64,000 nt of DNA from Lewinellaceae bacterium (GCA_020636135.1 JACJYK010000001.1:668501-732500), one strand, 5' to 3'; positions 1 through 9,384 are shown, numbered from the stretch's first letter. Program-made: numbers and translations. Notes: generated by a model from the sequence alone, not told the origin.

Positions 1-134
1 AGCCAGGTGTTGACATAACCGACAGTACACTGGCCGCTATTCATACGCTCTATCCGGATGATCAGGCGACCGGTTACAAGCTTGGTGATGTGCGGGGACT
101 GTGGAAAGTGACCTTTAAGGATATGGCCCAATAA
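1..134 (+). CDS. C-terminal fragment of an unknown protein
   Basis: An open frame enters from the left edge and reads 43 codons to a TAA at 132-134, ending in GLWKVTFKDMAQ. The frame begins at base 3, so the gene starts outside the window. The sequence is soluble-looking with no membrane segment and no sorting-domain signature. I do not recognise the family and assign no function. It converges on the beta-helix gene that follows on the other strand, with a 67-base gap that shows no clear terminator. Confidence 0.6.
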   Translation, partial: PGVDITDSTLAAIHTLYPDDQATGYKLGDVRGLWKVTFKDMAQ

Positions 135-201
135 TTACATTTCGGAAATGGAAGAGGCAGCCAACTCACGTTGGGCTCCTTATTCCCGTTGGATGAAACG
201 T

Positions 202-2553
202 CTATTGACCATGAATAAGTAAGGGTATGGACCGATATTGGTCTTCGATCCAAACGCGCAACCAATAGTTGCCAGATGAGACCGTGGGCAAGGGAAGGAG
301 GAAGGTTTGATTGCCGCGAGATTTGAATTCATGCCAGGATGATTCAATCCGTCCGGAGGAACCAATCAACTCAATTCGGATCTGCTCGGCGGATTGGGTA
401 GTGATGCGGAGGTTTGCGTGATCAGTGACCGGATTGCCAAGCAATTCCAGGTTACCCTTCCAAGGCGCCGTTATGAAGATGGCAGATAACCCGATTGCTT
501 CAAAGGCTCCGGCATCGATAGCGCCTTCGCGGCTGTTGCCATTGAAGTCATCCTGGGGTGCACGATCGGCAACTCCGGCATCAATTGCCGGACTCCCAGC
601 TAATAAATTATATTCCGTTCCTAGTTTGGGATCACGATTGGTTTTGTCCTTGGAGTGCGTAAGCCACCGATCCATTTTATCGGATGCACACACATTGCCG
701 CCCCTGGAAGTTACGGACAACTTGCCCGCTTCCAATCCTATCTCTGAGCCATTGTTATCAAATACATTATTTTGTAATATTAAGCGGCTCTGATCCCCAC
801 CTTCCTGGAATTCAATGATAAATCCCTTGTTTGTTGTGTTGTTTGCAAAGGTGTTGTTGATCAGAAAGGTTGAGTCGTCATAATTATCGTAGTCGTTAAG
901 GTAGATAATGCCATCGTATACCGAGCCACGAATATCATGCTCTTCCACCAGGCAGTTTTCCATCCAAAGGTTGTGATTGAACATGGACACGGCGGCTCCC
1001 CCTTCTGTGGCTGTGTTTTGAGTAAAGTGCGAGCGGCGGATCGTAACCCCATAGTTGCTCTTCATGGCGTCGTTGGTTGATGCAATGGCGCCTCCCTGGC
1101 CAGAGTTGTTTTTTTCAAAAGAGCAGTCTTCAATGGTGCATGCTGCGTCTTCATCAAGGTCTATTGCACCCCCTATCACGGTTGATTTATTTTGTTGGAA
1201 GCGGATGTCGGCCAGAATTACCTTATTGTATGGCCCATACGAGGCTATTCCACCTCCGTATTCATCGCTCGAATTGCTAGAGATAAAGCCCCCCTTGGCG
1301 GATAAATAGCCACTTTGATTGTAAATGCCGCCCCCTGAAAACGATGCTTTATTTCGCAACAGGTCACAATCAGTCATATACAAAGAGGTGTTTATTTCTT
1401 CCCTCGCAAGATAGATTGCCCCGCCGGAGCCAGCCTCGTTATCCGTAAAATCGGACCGATCCGCAGCCATGTCGGCATCCACCATCAAAAAGCACCCTCC
1501 CAGGTTTTCCGTAGTGTTGTATTTAAAGTTGCATCGGTCAAATTTCAATAGCGCTTCGTAGGCAACTACCCCCACGCCGCCGCCGACTCCATTTTCATTA
1601 CAGCACTGGGTATTTTTTTCAAAATCACATTTTACCGCAGTCAGTGTCGAGTTCGAACCATTCACAAAAAGGACTCCTCCCAGATAGCTGGCTGAATTTG
1701 AGTTGAAGTTGGAGCTGGTACAGGTCACCTTGGCACCAAAGGTAACTTCGATGACTCCGCCACGCGCCGCTTTATTCTCTTCAAAGAGGCAATTGGTGAG
1801 GTAGCTGATGTTAGCCAGGTTAGTGGAAAAGGCTCCCCCGGTATCATCGCTTGAATTGTATTTGAATGTACAGTTCGTGGCACTAAAAGAGGTGGAATTG
1901 TTGGGCTGATAGACCGCTCCGCCGGCATAGGCGGAATGGTTGTATTGGAGTTGGCAATCTTCCATCTGGATCGATCCCTTTAACAACAAAATTGCACCAC
2001 CATAATTTGCTGTATTGTAAAGGAAATAACAATGTGACATTTCGAGGTCTCCGGAAACGAGGATCCCTCCGCCAATCCCATATAAATTGGTTGAGTTACC
2101 GTTGGGGTTACCGGTTCCATTGGTGATATAAATTCCATCAAGATATACCGTTCCGCCTGACAGCGAGATCTCCATCACATGGTAAGCGTTATCGGAGCGG
2201 TGCTCCGTATACGATTCAATATCATCACCTGTCAGGTCTCCCGAAAGTCGTGTATAATAAGTGGTCCAGTCACGATCTTCCAATTTTGACTCTTTGCCGG
2301 TAAATCCGCCATATAAACGCAATGATTTTTTAATGAGGTAAGGCTTGGATTTTGCCGCCGGATGATAGGTGCCTTCTGCGATCCATAGTTCTGAGCCTGC
2401 CGGGACGGCGTCGATGGCTTTTTGTAAGTCTTTGTAGGCATTGATCCAGCTGGATCCATTGCTGGATCCGGAAGCATCGGATTTAACATAATATACTTTT
2501 GCTTGGAGAAAGAAACAGGATACGGCAAATATCAGTGTAAAAATAAATTTCAT
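202..2553 (-). CDS. Secreted parallel beta-helix (Pmp-repeat) protein with T9SS sorting domain
   Basis: A 783-residue protein that is probably exported and displayed on the cell surface. The N-terminus MKFIFTLIFAVSCFFLQA is a signal peptide; an earlier ATG eleven codons upstream would place charged residues before it, so the start at 2553 is preferred. The body repeats asparagine-rich strands ending in GGAI, GGAV, GGVI or GGGI about a dozen times, the pattern of polymorphic outer-membrane-protein repeats that fold into a right-handed beta-helix. Near residue 680 SPAIDAG matches the module often found before the anchor in such proteins. The last 75 residues form a type A T9SS sorting domain (GNPVTDHANL at its start, GNYWLRVW near the end). 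The ligand is unknown; adhesion or polysaccharide contact is only a guess. No T9SS machinery gene is in the window. Confidence 0.85.
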   Translation of the reverse strand: MKFIFTLIFAVSCFFLQAKVYYVKSDASGSSNGSSWINAYKDLQKAIDAVPAGSELWIAEGTYHPAAKSKPYLIKKSLRLYGGFTGKESKLEDRDWTTYYTRLSGDLTGDDIESYTEHRSDNAYHVMEISLSGGTVYLDGIYITNGTGNPNGNSTNLYGIGGGILVSGDLEMSHCYFLYNTANYGGAILLLKGSIQMEDCQLQYNHSAYAGGAVYQPNNSTSFSATNCTFKYNSSDDTGGAFSTNLANISYLTNCLFEENKAARGGVIEVTFGAKVTCTSSNFNSNSASYLGGVLFVNGSNSTLTAVKCDFEKNTQCCNENGVGGGVGVVAYEALLKFDRCNFKYNTTENLGGCFLMVDADMAADRSDFTDNEAGSGGAIYLAREEINTSLYMTDCDLLRNKASFSGGGIYNQSGYLSAKGGFISSNSSDEYGGGIASYGPYNKVILADIRFQQNKSTVIGGAIDLDEDAACTIEDCSFEKNNSGQGGAIASTNDAMKSNYGVTIRRSHFTQNTATEGGAAVSMFNHNLWMENCLVEEHDIRGSVYDGIIYLNDYDNYDDSTFLINNTFANNTTNKGFIIEFQEGGDQSRLILQNNVFDNNGSEIGLEAGKLSVTSRGGNVCASDKMDRWLTHSKDKTNRDPKLGTEYNLLAGSPAIDAGVADRAPQDDFNGNSREGAIDAGAFEAIGLSAIFITAPWKGNLELLGNPVTDHANLRITTQSAEQIRIELIGSSGRIESSWHEFKSRGNQTFLLPLPTVSSGNYWLRVWIEDQYRSIPLLIHGQ

Positions 2554-2571
2554 AAAACGTTGACTTTCAGG

Positions 2572-2579
2572 CAAAAATA
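2572..2579 (-). promoter_or_regulatory. Putative -7 promoter element of the beta-helix gene
   Basis: On the minus strand the bases read TATTTTTG, a match to the Bacteroidota -7 consensus TAnnTTTG, ending 19 bases before the chosen start codon. A TTG triplet lies 24 bases further upstream (2604-2606), slightly more than the usual spacing. The element supports the start at 2553, since the earlier ATG at 2586 would lie upstream of it. Confidence 0.4.
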
Positions 2580-2654
2580 TGTACAACTGCCATTGTGGGC
2601 CATCAACCTTTTGGGTGATTTTTATAAAACTTGAAAAATAGAATGTTAAATCTA

Positions 2655-2686
2655 TTGCACATAAAGTTAATTATACTTTACATTTG
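2655..2686 (+). promoter_or_regulatory. Bacteroidota-type promoter for the membrane protein/HTH pair
   Basis: A TTG at 2655-2657, a 21-base spacer and TACATTTG at 2679-2686 match the -33/-7 promoter consensus of Bacteroidota exactly. Transcription would start near 2691, giving a leader of about 25 bases before the start codon at 2716. It drives the two-gene operon that follows. Confidence 0.55.
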
Positions 2687-2715
2687 TAAAAATAACTTTA
2701 CAAAATCAACATTCA

Positions 2716-3162
2716 ATGAAATCACAATGGTTGTTACCTCATCGCTTTCGGCTGCCCGGGTGGATCCTGCTGGTGCCGGCACTGGTATTTGGTGTTATGG
2801 TCCTTCATTTTGATTATAAGATCCCCGGATTGGTGATCGAATTGGGAGGTTCTGATATCTTTTGCGGTACGCAGGATCTGACCGATGAACTGGCCTTTTC
2901 ACTGGTCTGGATTGCCCTTATCGCAATTGGCTTCAGCAAGGAGAAATTTGAAGATGAAGGGACTCGGTTCATTCGCCTGGAAGCGCTTATCCGGGCCAGC
3001 TGGATTTACTCCATTTTGCTGTTTGCAGTCGTTTGGACGGTCTATTGCGATGCTTTTTTATCCGTATTAATCTATAATTTGTTTTCATTTCTCATCATCT
3101 ATATCGTTTGTTACGAATGGATGAAACGATCCTGGAGGAGGCAGCGGGAAGATGAAGAATAA
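2716..3162 (+). CDS. Small integral membrane protein paired with an HTH regulator
   Basis: A 148-residue protein with four predicted membrane segments, at about residues 13-31, 57-74, 93-113 and 115-133, and a short charged C-terminal tail rich in Arg and Glu. It overlaps the following HTH regulator by 11 bases, so the two are translationally linked. This arrangement, a small multi-pass membrane protein of the DUF2178/DUF3796 kind with a 65-70 residue XRE regulator, occurs widely in bacteria and archaea; the membrane partner may control the regulator, but that is inference. I do not recognise a specific named family. Confidence 0.75.
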   Translation: MKSQWLLPHRFRLPGWILLVPALVFGVMVLHFDYKIPGLVIELGGSDIFCGTQDLTDELAFSLVWIALIAIGFSKEKFEDEGTRFIRLEALIRASWIYSILLFAVVWTVYCDAFLSVLIYNLFSFLIIYIVCYEWMKRSWRRQREDEE

Positions 3163-3352
3163 GGTGAAAATCCATCGAGCCATGCACGACTTGTCCCAGG
3201 AAGATTTGGCGCAAATCATTGGCGTGTCCCGGCAGACCATCCATTTTATCGAACGTAACAAATACGTTCCCTCGACCGTATTGGCACTTAAGTTGGCCCG
3301 GTATTTTAAAGTCCGGGTAGAAGAACTTTTCGAGCTGGAAGACGAAGATTAA
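3152..3352 (+). CDS. XRE-family HTH transcriptional regulator (YozG-like)
   Basis: A 66-residue single-domain DNA-binding protein. Residues 5-60 form the five-helix XRE fold: LSQEDLAQIIGVSRQTIHFIE contains the recognition helix (SRQTIHFIE), followed by the typical KYVPSTVLALKLARYF and VEELFELE. Its length and C-terminal acidic end are typical of the small stand-alone regulators found beside membrane proteins. The start codon lies inside the end of the upstream gene (11-base overlap), which indicates a single operon. It probably regulates its own operon; no operator was identified. Confidence 0.9.
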   Translation: MKNKVKIHRAMHDLSQEDLAQIIGVSRQTIHFIERNKYVPSTVLALKLARYFKVRVEELFELEDED

Positions 3353-3401
3353 GGGGCAGGGTTAAAAAGGCATTCGTATCTTAATTCGAAAATAGCGCAC
3401 C

Positions 3402-4049
3402 ATGACTCCCATCGAAGTCCCGACGCTCGCCTTTCTGCAAGAACTTACGGTCAACAACAATCGGGAATGGTTTCAGGAACACAAGGACTGGTACGAAGCC
3501 ACTAAAGAAAACCTGGAGGCCTTTAAGAACAGTTTGTGGCATGCCATGAACCAGGTCGATGTTCTGGATGGGATCAAACTCTTTCGTATCTATCGGGATA
3601 CCCGGTTTTCCAAAGACAAATCTCCATACAAAAACTACTTTGGCTTAAGCATGTCGCGAGCTACGGCAAAGCGAAGAGGTGGTTATTATCTTCATCTGGA
3701 GCCCGGCGGTTCATTTGTTGGCGGTGGATTTTTTGGCCCGAATGCCCCGGACACCTTGTTGATCCGGTCCGCTTTTTCGGCAGACGACCGCCCAATACGG
3801 AAGATCCTGGCAGACCCGGCTTTTGTGCAGCTTTTTGGACAACTGGAGGGCGAAGCATTAAAATCTGCTCCCCGGGGATTCACCAATGACGATCCGGCCA
3901 TCGATCTCATTCGCATGAAATCCTGGATCGTTCGTAGGCCCTTTACCGATGCAGAAGTTGTGTCGCCGCAGTTTCCCGGTGAAGTGGTGAAGACCTATAT
4001 TGCCATGCGGCCTTACTTTGACTACATGACCGGGGTGCTTACGTCCTAA
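3402..4049 (+). CDS. DUF2461 (TIGR02453) domain protein
   Basis: A 215-residue cytoplasmic protein that is almost entirely a DUF2461 domain. Recognisable blocks are the start TLAFLQELTVNNNREWF, the conserved RIYRDTRFSKDKSPYK near residue 63 and GGYYLHLEPG near residue 90. Full length compared with the family (about 210-230 residues). The biochemical role of the family is not established. It lies 49 bases after the HTH gene and 16 bases before the sulfatase, so it may belong to the same transcript as the latter. Confidence 0.85.
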   Translation: MTPIEVPTLAFLQELTVNNNREWFQEHKDWYEATKENLEAFKNSLWHAMNQVDVLDGIKLFRIYRDTRFSKDKSPYKNYFGLSMSRATAKRRGGYYLHLEPGGSFVGGGFFGPNAPDTLLIRSAFSADDRPIRKILADPAFVQLFGQLEGEALKSAPRGFTNDDPAIDLIRMKSWIVRRPFTDAEVVSPQFPGEVVKTYIAMRPYFDYMTGVLTS

Positions 4050-4065
4050 TCCAAAGCCCAACATC

Positions 4066-5574
4066 ATGATAAAGATGCCAAGAGCACAGATCCTGATTTT
4101 TGGGATCATCATTCTGACGGGTTGTCGACTCCAGCCAAAAGTTACACCTCCGCTGAATGTCCTGTTCATTGCCATCGATGATCTCAGGCCTCAATTGGGC
4201 TGTTACAACCTGCCCTACATGCATACGCCAAATCTGGACCGGTTGGCTGCCAGAGGATTTGTTTTTGACCGGCAATATGTGCAGGTGCCTACCTGCGGGG
4301 CATCCCGGTACAGTCTGCTCACGGGGCGGAGACCGGCCACTCCGGATCATCTGTCTAACGATGTATTTGCCCGGTTAACCGCCGGGAAGCCGGAAGGAGT
4401 GATGCCTGAAAATTTCATTCAACTGCTCAGAAATAAAGGTTTCCGGACTGCTGCGGTAGGAAAGATCACCCACGCACCGGATGGCCGGGTTTATGGTTAT
4501 GAAGACGATCCCTCCGAGGTGGAAGAATTACCGTATAGTTGGGACCTTCAACCACGGGTCTATGGGCGTTGGGGTACCGGGTGGAATGCATTTTTTGGCT
4601 ATGCCGATGGCAGCAACCGACAGAGCAGGCATAAAGAGGTGCCGCCATTCGAGGTGACAGCGGGGCCGGATACCATATATCCGGATGGGATGATAACCAG
4701 GGAAGCATTGTCTCTGCTGGATACCCTGCAAAATTGCGGTAATCCTTTTTTTCTGGGGGTTGGTTATTATAAGCCGCATCTGCCCTGGACGGTACCACAA
4801 AAATACTGGGACCTGTATGCCGGGGACTCGCTGCCACCGATTCCGGTTCAGGATGTCCCTGCCGGCGCAGATCCGTCCAGCCTGCACGCGAGCGGAGAGT
4901 TTAATCAATACCTGGCGGTTCAGGAGCATCCTGATCTCCAACACCCTGCTTCGGCAGCCTATGCCTATGATCTGCGACGGGCGTACGCGGCATGTGTCAG
5001 CTATATTGATGCACAGATCGGGTTATTGATGCAGGCACTCGATGATCGTCACCTCAGGGACCATACGCTGATCGTCATCTGGGGAGACCATGGATGGCAT
5101 CTGGGAGATCAGCGCGTATGGGGAAAACATACGCTGTCGGAATATGCATTACGCAGTGCCTTGATTATGAACCTTCCCGTTGATACGCTACCAGCCAGGC
5201 ACATTCTGCAGCCGGTAGAAACGATCGATATCTTTCCTACTATCCTGGAAGTGTTGGGGCAGGGGATGCCAGATTTTGCGGAAGGTAAGTCCCTCCTTGC
5301 GAATCTTAAGGGAGAACCCGACGATCCTTCTGCGGCTGCATTCAGTTTCTGGCAAAGAGGAATCAGCATGCGGACGAATCGATACCGGCTGACACAGTAC
5401 CTGGATCACGGAAAAATCTATACCGAGTTATTTGATTATCAGCAAGATCCGAATGAGTCACAAAATCTGGCCACGGGGTCTCCGGATATTGTCCGGGAGT
5501 TGATGCCCCGGTTGCAGGCGCACATGCCTGAATATCTCCGCGCTCTTTTTGATCTTCCGGGACAAGCCAAATAG
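4066..5574 (+). CDS. Sulfatase lipoprotein, iduronate-2-sulfatase-like (S1 family)
   Basis: A 502-residue type I sulfatase that would remove sulfate esters from a carbohydrate or other organic sulfate in the periplasm. The N-terminus has a hydrophobic segment ending in the lipobox LTGC. The active-site motif is CGASR, with Cys77 as the residue converted to formylglycine (family pattern C-x-[AP]-S-R). Other family marks are the metal-binding FIAIDDLRPQLGCY near residue 33, GYYKPHLPW near residue 232 and WGDHGWHLGD near residue 343, all typical of the iduronate-2-sulfatase branch. A separate maturase (formylglycine-generating or anSME-type enzyme) is needed and is not in the window. The substrate is unknown. 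A second in-frame ATG three codons in is also possible. Confidence 0.88.
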   Translation: MIKMPRAQILIFGIIILTGCRLQPKVTPPLNVLFIAIDDLRPQLGCYNLPYMHTPNLDRLAARGFVFDRQYVQVPTCGASRYSLLTGRRPATPDHLSNDVFARLTAGKPEGVMPENFIQLLRNKGFRTAAVGKITHAPDGRVYGYEDDPSEVEELPYSWDLQPRVYGRWGTGWNAFFGYADGSNRQSRHKEVPPFEVTAGPDTIYPDGMITREALSLLDTLQNCGNPFFLGVGYYKPHLPWTVPQKYWDLYAGDSLPPIPVQDVPAGADPSSLHASGEFNQYLAVQEHPDLQHPASAAYAYDLRRAYAACVSYIDAQIGLLMQALDDRHLRDHTLIVIWGDHGWHLGDQRVWGKHTLSEYALRSALIMNLPVDTLPARHILQPVETIDIFPTILEVLGQGMPDFAEGKSLLANLKGEPDDPSAAAFSFWQRGISMRTNRYRLTQYLDHGKIYTELFDYQQDPNESQNLATGSPDIVRELMPRLQAHMPEYLRALFDLPGQAK

Positions 5575-5595
5575 CTGCATTTACCCGATAAAGTG

Positions 5596-5615
5596 TGATC
5601 AGCGATGGCTGATCA
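5596..5615. other. Perfect stem-loop between sulfatase and amidohydrolase
   Basis: TGATCAGC at 5596-5603 and its exact reverse complement GCTGATCA at 5608-5615 flank a four-base loop. No T run follows, so a classical intrinsic terminator is unlikely; it may be an operator, an RNA-processing signal or an inefficient stop. It lies 21 bases after the sulfatase and 39 bases before the next gene. Confidence 0.5.
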
Positions 5616-5654
5616 GCAGATAAAAACTAACTTAGTCTGAAACAACAATCTGTT

Positions 5655-6764
5655 ATGCCTATGAAATCGCTTGCCTTAGCAATCCTGTTACTTGGTTTTT
5701 ATGTGTCTATGAATGCCCAGCAATCCAGCTCAGACGTGATGGATTGGGAGAAATACGATCCGCCTTCCACCCTGGTGGTGCCGGAGCATCCCACCAGCCG
5801 GGCTAAATTTCCTTTCGTTGATGTACACAGTCATCATTGGCGTGGTTTGGACCGGGCTTATTTCGAAAAGCTGGGCAGGGAGATGGACGAATTGCATATG
5901 CAGGCAATGATCAATTTGAGCGGAGGAACCGGATTGCCATTGAAAAATATGGTAGACAGTGCACAGCGGTACCTACCGGGCCGGTTCATCGTATTTGCCA
6001 ATATTGAATTGCGAAGCATTGACGATCCCGATTTTACGGCAAGCACCGTTTCCCAATTGGAAAATGATTACCACAATGGAGCCCGCGGACTGAAGATCTT
6101 CAAATCCCAGGGGATGGATAATAAAGATTCCAAAGGCAAACGGATCGCGATCAATGATCCGCGACTGGATCCCGTCTGGGAAAAATGCGGCGAACTGGGT
6201 ATGCCGGTGCTGATCCATGCTGCCGACCCCGCCCCTTTCTGGCAACCCTGGGACGAACAAAACGAAAGGTGGCTGGAGTTAAAGGTACGTTCGGGACGCA
6301 GGCGTGCCGATTTTGAAGCCAGTTGGGAGCAGATCATCTCCGAACAGCATGATATTTTCAGAAAACACCCGAACACCACTTTTATCAATGCACACCTGGG
6401 ATGGTTTGCCAACAATCTGGATACGCTGGGTCAGCTTCTGGACGCCATGCCGAACATGTACACGGAAATAGGCGCGGTTATCGCGGAGTTAGGGCGTCAG
6501 CCCCGGGCAGCAAAGGCTTTTCTTACCAAATACCAGGATCGTGTCCTTTTTGGCAAAGACTCGTACAATCCGGAAGAGTATCATACTTATTTCAGGGTCC
6601 TGGAGACGGCGGATGAATATTTCCCTTATTACAAAAGATACCATGCTTTCTGGCGGATGTACGGCCTGGATCTTCCCGATGAGGTGCTGGAGAAGCTGTA
6701 CTATAAGAATGCCTTAAAAATCGTCCCCGGCCTGGATCCGGATCAATATCCCCAAGAAAATTAG
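5655..6764 (+). CDS. Secreted amidohydrolase family 2 (TIM-barrel metal-dependent hydrolase)
   Basis: A 369-residue exported protein; the first 20 residues (SLALAILLLGFYVSMNAQ) are a signal peptide. The barrel starts at FVDVHSHHW, where His58 and His60 form the HxH metal motif. Later landmarks are LIHAADPAPFWQPW near residue 190 (third His), NAHLGW near residue 247 and LFGKDSYNPEEY near residue 301, where the Asp is the usual catalytic metal ligand. This matches the amidohydrolase_2 superfamily (decarboxylases and hydrolases); the substrate cannot be read from the sequence. An internal ATG two codons in could be the true start. The DinB-type gene follows after 15 bases, so the two probably form an operon. 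Confidence 0.85.
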   Translation: MPMKSLALAILLLGFYVSMNAQQSSSDVMDWEKYDPPSTLVVPEHPTSRAKFPFVDVHSHHWRGLDRAYFEKLGREMDELHMQAMINLSGGTGLPLKNMVDSAQRYLPGRFIVFANIELRSIDDPDFTASTVSQLENDYHNGARGLKIFKSQGMDNKDSKGKRIAINDPRLDPVWEKCGELGMPVLIHAADPAPFWQPWDEQNERWLELKVRSGRRRADFEASWEQIISEQHDIFRKHPNTTFINAHLGWFANNLDTLGQLLDAMPNMYTEIGAVIAELGRQPRAAKAFLTKYQDRVLFGKDSYNPEEYHTYFRVLETADEYFPYYKRYHAFWRMYGLDLPDEVLEKLYYKNALKIVPGLDPDQYPQEN

Positions 6765-6779
6765 TCGCAACAAAACCGC

Positions 6780-7301
6780 ATGGAAAAAGATCTTCGTTTT
6801 CCGATTGGCCCATTTCAGAGCCCTGATATTGTCGATGAAGCAGACCGGGAACGCTTTATTAAAACCTTGTCGGCATTTCCTGAAGAGGTGCGTGCACTTG
6901 TCCACGATCTGGATAATGATCAATTGGCCAGAACCTACCGACCGGGTGGTTGGACAATAAGGCAAATTGTGCATCATGTAGCTGACAGTCATACTAATAG
7001 CTTCATCCGGTTTAAATTAACCCTGACGGAAGATACGCCGACCATCAAACCTTACTACGAAGACCGGTGGGCTGAGCAGGCCGATTATTTATTACCGGTG
7101 GAGGTTTCGCTGGGGATCCTGAAAGGCATCCACGCCCGTTGGGTAACATTGTTGGAAAGTCTATTTTCGGAAGACTGGTCCAGAGAGTACATCCATCCGG
7201 AGAACAACAGGGCTTATCGCCTGGATGTCGCGCTGGCCCTTTACGACTGGCACTGCCGGCATCACCTGGCCCATATCCGCCAGGCACTGGCGGACCAGTG
7301 A
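6780..7301 (+). CDS. YfiT/DinB-like putative metal-dependent thiol transferase
   Basis: A 173-residue four-helix bundle protein of the DinB superfamily, YfiT branch. The metal ligands expected for the family are visible: HHVADSH (His65/66 and His71) and, at the C-terminus, WHCRHHLAHI (His161, His162, His165). The N-terminal RFPIGPF is also typical of YfiT. Bacillus relatives are described as bacillithiol S-transferases, or as metal-dependent hydrolases; which thiol is used here is not known. Cytoplasmic, no signal peptide, full length for the family. Confidence 0.88.
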   Translation: MEKDLRFPIGPFQSPDIVDEADRERFIKTLSAFPEEVRALVHDLDNDQLARTYRPGGWTIRQIVHHVADSHTNSFIRFKLTLTEDTPTIKPYYEDRWAEQADYLLPVEVSLGILKGIHARWVTLLESLFSEDWSREYIHPENNRAYRLDVALALYDWHCRHHLAHIRQALADQ

Positions 7302-7383
7302 CCGAAAGAAAATCAGGTATAACATTCAAAATTTTAGCATCGAATGGCAGATCGGATTAACTTAGCCCGGTGAATTCAGCCCT

Positions 7384-7950
7384 ATGGATAAGACAAAAGA
7401 GATCATTCAGGCTGCGATCCACCTGACCAGTCAATATGGACTGGAAGGTGCATCATCAGCAAAGATAGCGCAGGAGGCCAATGTGACCCCTTCGGTACTG
7501 GGTGGTTATTTCCCGACCCACTGGCATCTGCTGGAAGCCGCCTATCAGTCCGTTCAGACGGATCATATGCATGCCTTGAAAAAAGTCTTGCGTGATCATA
7601 AGGATGATTTTTCGGAAGCAGCATTGAGAAGTCTATACCTGGCGTCGACACAGTTCTGGTTGGCTCACGAGGCTGCATTTGATTTTGCCCAGCAATATTT
7701 TAATTCCAGCCATTTCACCGAAGAGGTTAAGGCTAAAACGGATGCCTTGTTTTCAGACCTGGTCCATTGGTTCGATCAGGCCATGCGCAAAGGGCTGGTT
7801 CGCGAAATCGCTGTCCAGCAATTGTTGCCTTTGTTATTCGCAAACATTGTAACCACGGTTCGCTGTATCATGGAGACCGAGGTATTGGTCGAAAAAGACC
7901 ATTACAATCATGCCGGATATCAATTCATTTGGCACGCCTTACGCCTCTGA
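7384..7950 (+). CDS. TetR/AcrR-family transcriptional regulator
   Basis: A 188-residue regulator. Residues 3-50 form the TetR helix-turn-helix (KTKEIIQAAIHLTSQYG, then SAKIAQEANVTPSVLGGYFPT, where the recognition helix has GGYF in place of the usual YYHF). The remainder is helical and variable as in the ligand-binding half of the family. The GH53 gene starts two bases after its stop codon, so both are on one transcript. The ligand is unknown. Confidence 0.88.
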   Translation: MDKTKEIIQAAIHLTSQYGLEGASSAKIAQEANVTPSVLGGYFPTHWHLLEAAYQSVQTDHMHALKKVLRDHKDDFSEAALRSLYLASTQFWLAHEAAFDFAQQYFNSSHFTEEVKAKTDALFSDLVHWFDQAMRKGLVREIAVQQLLPLLFANIVTTVRCIMETEVLVEKDHYNHAGYQFIWHALRL

Positions 7951-7951
7951 C

Positions 7952-9373
7952 ATGTTCCAAAAAGCACTCTTACGTCGTCTGACCCGGACGGGATTGATCC
8001 TGTGTTGGGGTATGTCGCTGCATGCCCAGGACTTGTTGCTGGGTGCAGATCTCTCGTATGTGAATGAAATGGAGGATTGTGGAGTCATTTACCAGGAAGG
8101 AAATGAAGCGAAGGACCTGTACAGCATATTTGCGGATCATGGCTGTGCTTTGGCACGATATCGCCTCTGGCATAATCCATCCTGGTACGACCAGCTGAAT
8201 CAGGGGAAACGTTATTCCGACCTGCCAGATGTGATGAAGAGTATCCGGCGGGCTAAAGATTATGGGATGCAGGTGCTGCTGGATTTCCAATTAAGTGATT
8301 TTTGGGCTGATCCGTCCCGGCAATGGGCTCCCGAAGCCTGGGCGGACATTGTCAATAACCTGCCGGTATTGGAAGATTCCCTTTATAACTACATCCGTGA
8401 GACACTGCTGCAACTTGATGCATCCGGATTGCTGCCGGAAATGGTACAGATAGGCAACGAAACAAACCGGGATATCCTGATGGCAACGGGCGTAAATGCA
8501 CCATGGCAATTGGATTGGTCACGCAATGCCCCTTTGTTCAATACGGCCATACGGGCGGTGCGGGAAATATCTGCGGAAACCGGAGAGGAGATCCGGATAG
8601 CGCTTCATATTGCCGGCCCCCAGAATGTAGAATGGTACATGGATGGTTTTATCAGTCATGGGGTGACGGATTTTGATATCATTGGTTTATCCTATTACTG
8701 GCCTTACCACAAACCGGTTACCATCGCGGAGACAGGTCAGGTCATCTCCCGGCTGAGGCAGCACTACAGCGATAAAGAGGTCATGATCCTGGAGACGGGA
8801 TGTATCTGGACCACTTCTTCCCATGACCAGGCGGTAAACGTGCTCAATGAAATTGCCCCAGGATACACCCCATCATCCCCGGAAGAGCAAGCAAGATGGA
8901 TGATAGACCTCACCAGGGAAGTATACCGGCAAGGTGGTACCGGTGTTATTTACTGGGAGCCGGATTGGGTATCCTCAGGATGCCGGACCTATTGGGCCCA
9001 GGGGTCGCATTACGAGAATGCTGCATTTTTTGACTTTGACAACAATCTGCTGGTCGACGGCGGGATCAAATTTTTTAATTATACCACCTCATCTGTCCGG
9101 GTCACTGATGATATCCCAAATGGATTTACAATCACGTTTCAGCAGCGACAATGCATATTCCGCTCAAATAACCTGCCTTTTGATGCAAGCTATTCCTACC
9201 AGGTGGTTGATCCGTTAGGCCGGATACTTCAGTCCGGATCACTTAATTCGTTAAATGGTACCAGTTATGAGAAAACGGTGTCGTTGCCTGGAGTCGTGCC
9301 GGGATGGGTCACCTGCATCCTGCTCCACCGGCAACAGGTCATAGCGACTAATTTGCATTGGATCGGCTTGTGA
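7952..9373 (+). CDS. GH53 arabinogalactan endo-beta-1,4-galactanase
   Basis: A 473-residue secreted glycoside hydrolase of family 53, which cuts beta-1,4-galactan side chains of pectin. The chosen start, one base after the TetR stop, gives a signal peptide ending in MSLHAQ; an ATG 14 codons earlier lies inside the TetR gene and spoils it. Landmarks: LLGADLSYVNEMED at the N-terminus, ARYRLWHNP, LLDFQLSDFWADP near residue 110, QIGNETN with the presumed acid/base Glu170, and MILETGC with the presumed nucleophile Glu281. FWADP and the GxGSDFADP-like variation are typical of the family. Beyond residue 370 a short beta-rich tail follows. It may feed the adjacent Sus locus, but that locus looks specialised for alpha-glucans. 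Confidence 0.87.
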   Translation: MFQKALLRRLTRTGLILCWGMSLHAQDLLLGADLSYVNEMEDCGVIYQEGNEAKDLYSIFADHGCALARYRLWHNPSWYDQLNQGKRYSDLPDVMKSIRRAKDYGMQVLLDFQLSDFWADPSRQWAPEAWADIVNNLPVLEDSLYNYIRETLLQLDASGLLPEMVQIGNETNRDILMATGVNAPWQLDWSRNAPLFNTAIRAVREISAETGEEIRIALHIAGPQNVEWYMDGFISHGVTDFDIIGLSYYWPYHKPVTIAETGQVISRLRQHYSDKEVMILETGCIWTTSSHDQAVNVLNEIAPGYTPSSPEEQARWMIDLTREVYRQGGTGVIYWEPDWVSSGCRTYWAQGSHYENAAFFDFDNNLLVDGGIKFFNYTTSSVRVTDDIPNGFTITFQQRQCIFRSNNLPFDASYSYQVVDPLGRILQSGSLNSLNGTSYEKTVSLPGVVPGWVTCILLHRQQVIATNLHWIGL

Positions 9374-9384
9374 CGAAGATCATT

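Noticed and set aside
5596..5615. Intrinsic terminator after the sulfatase
   Set aside because: The stem is perfect, but it lacks a following T run; kept only as an unexplained stem-loop.
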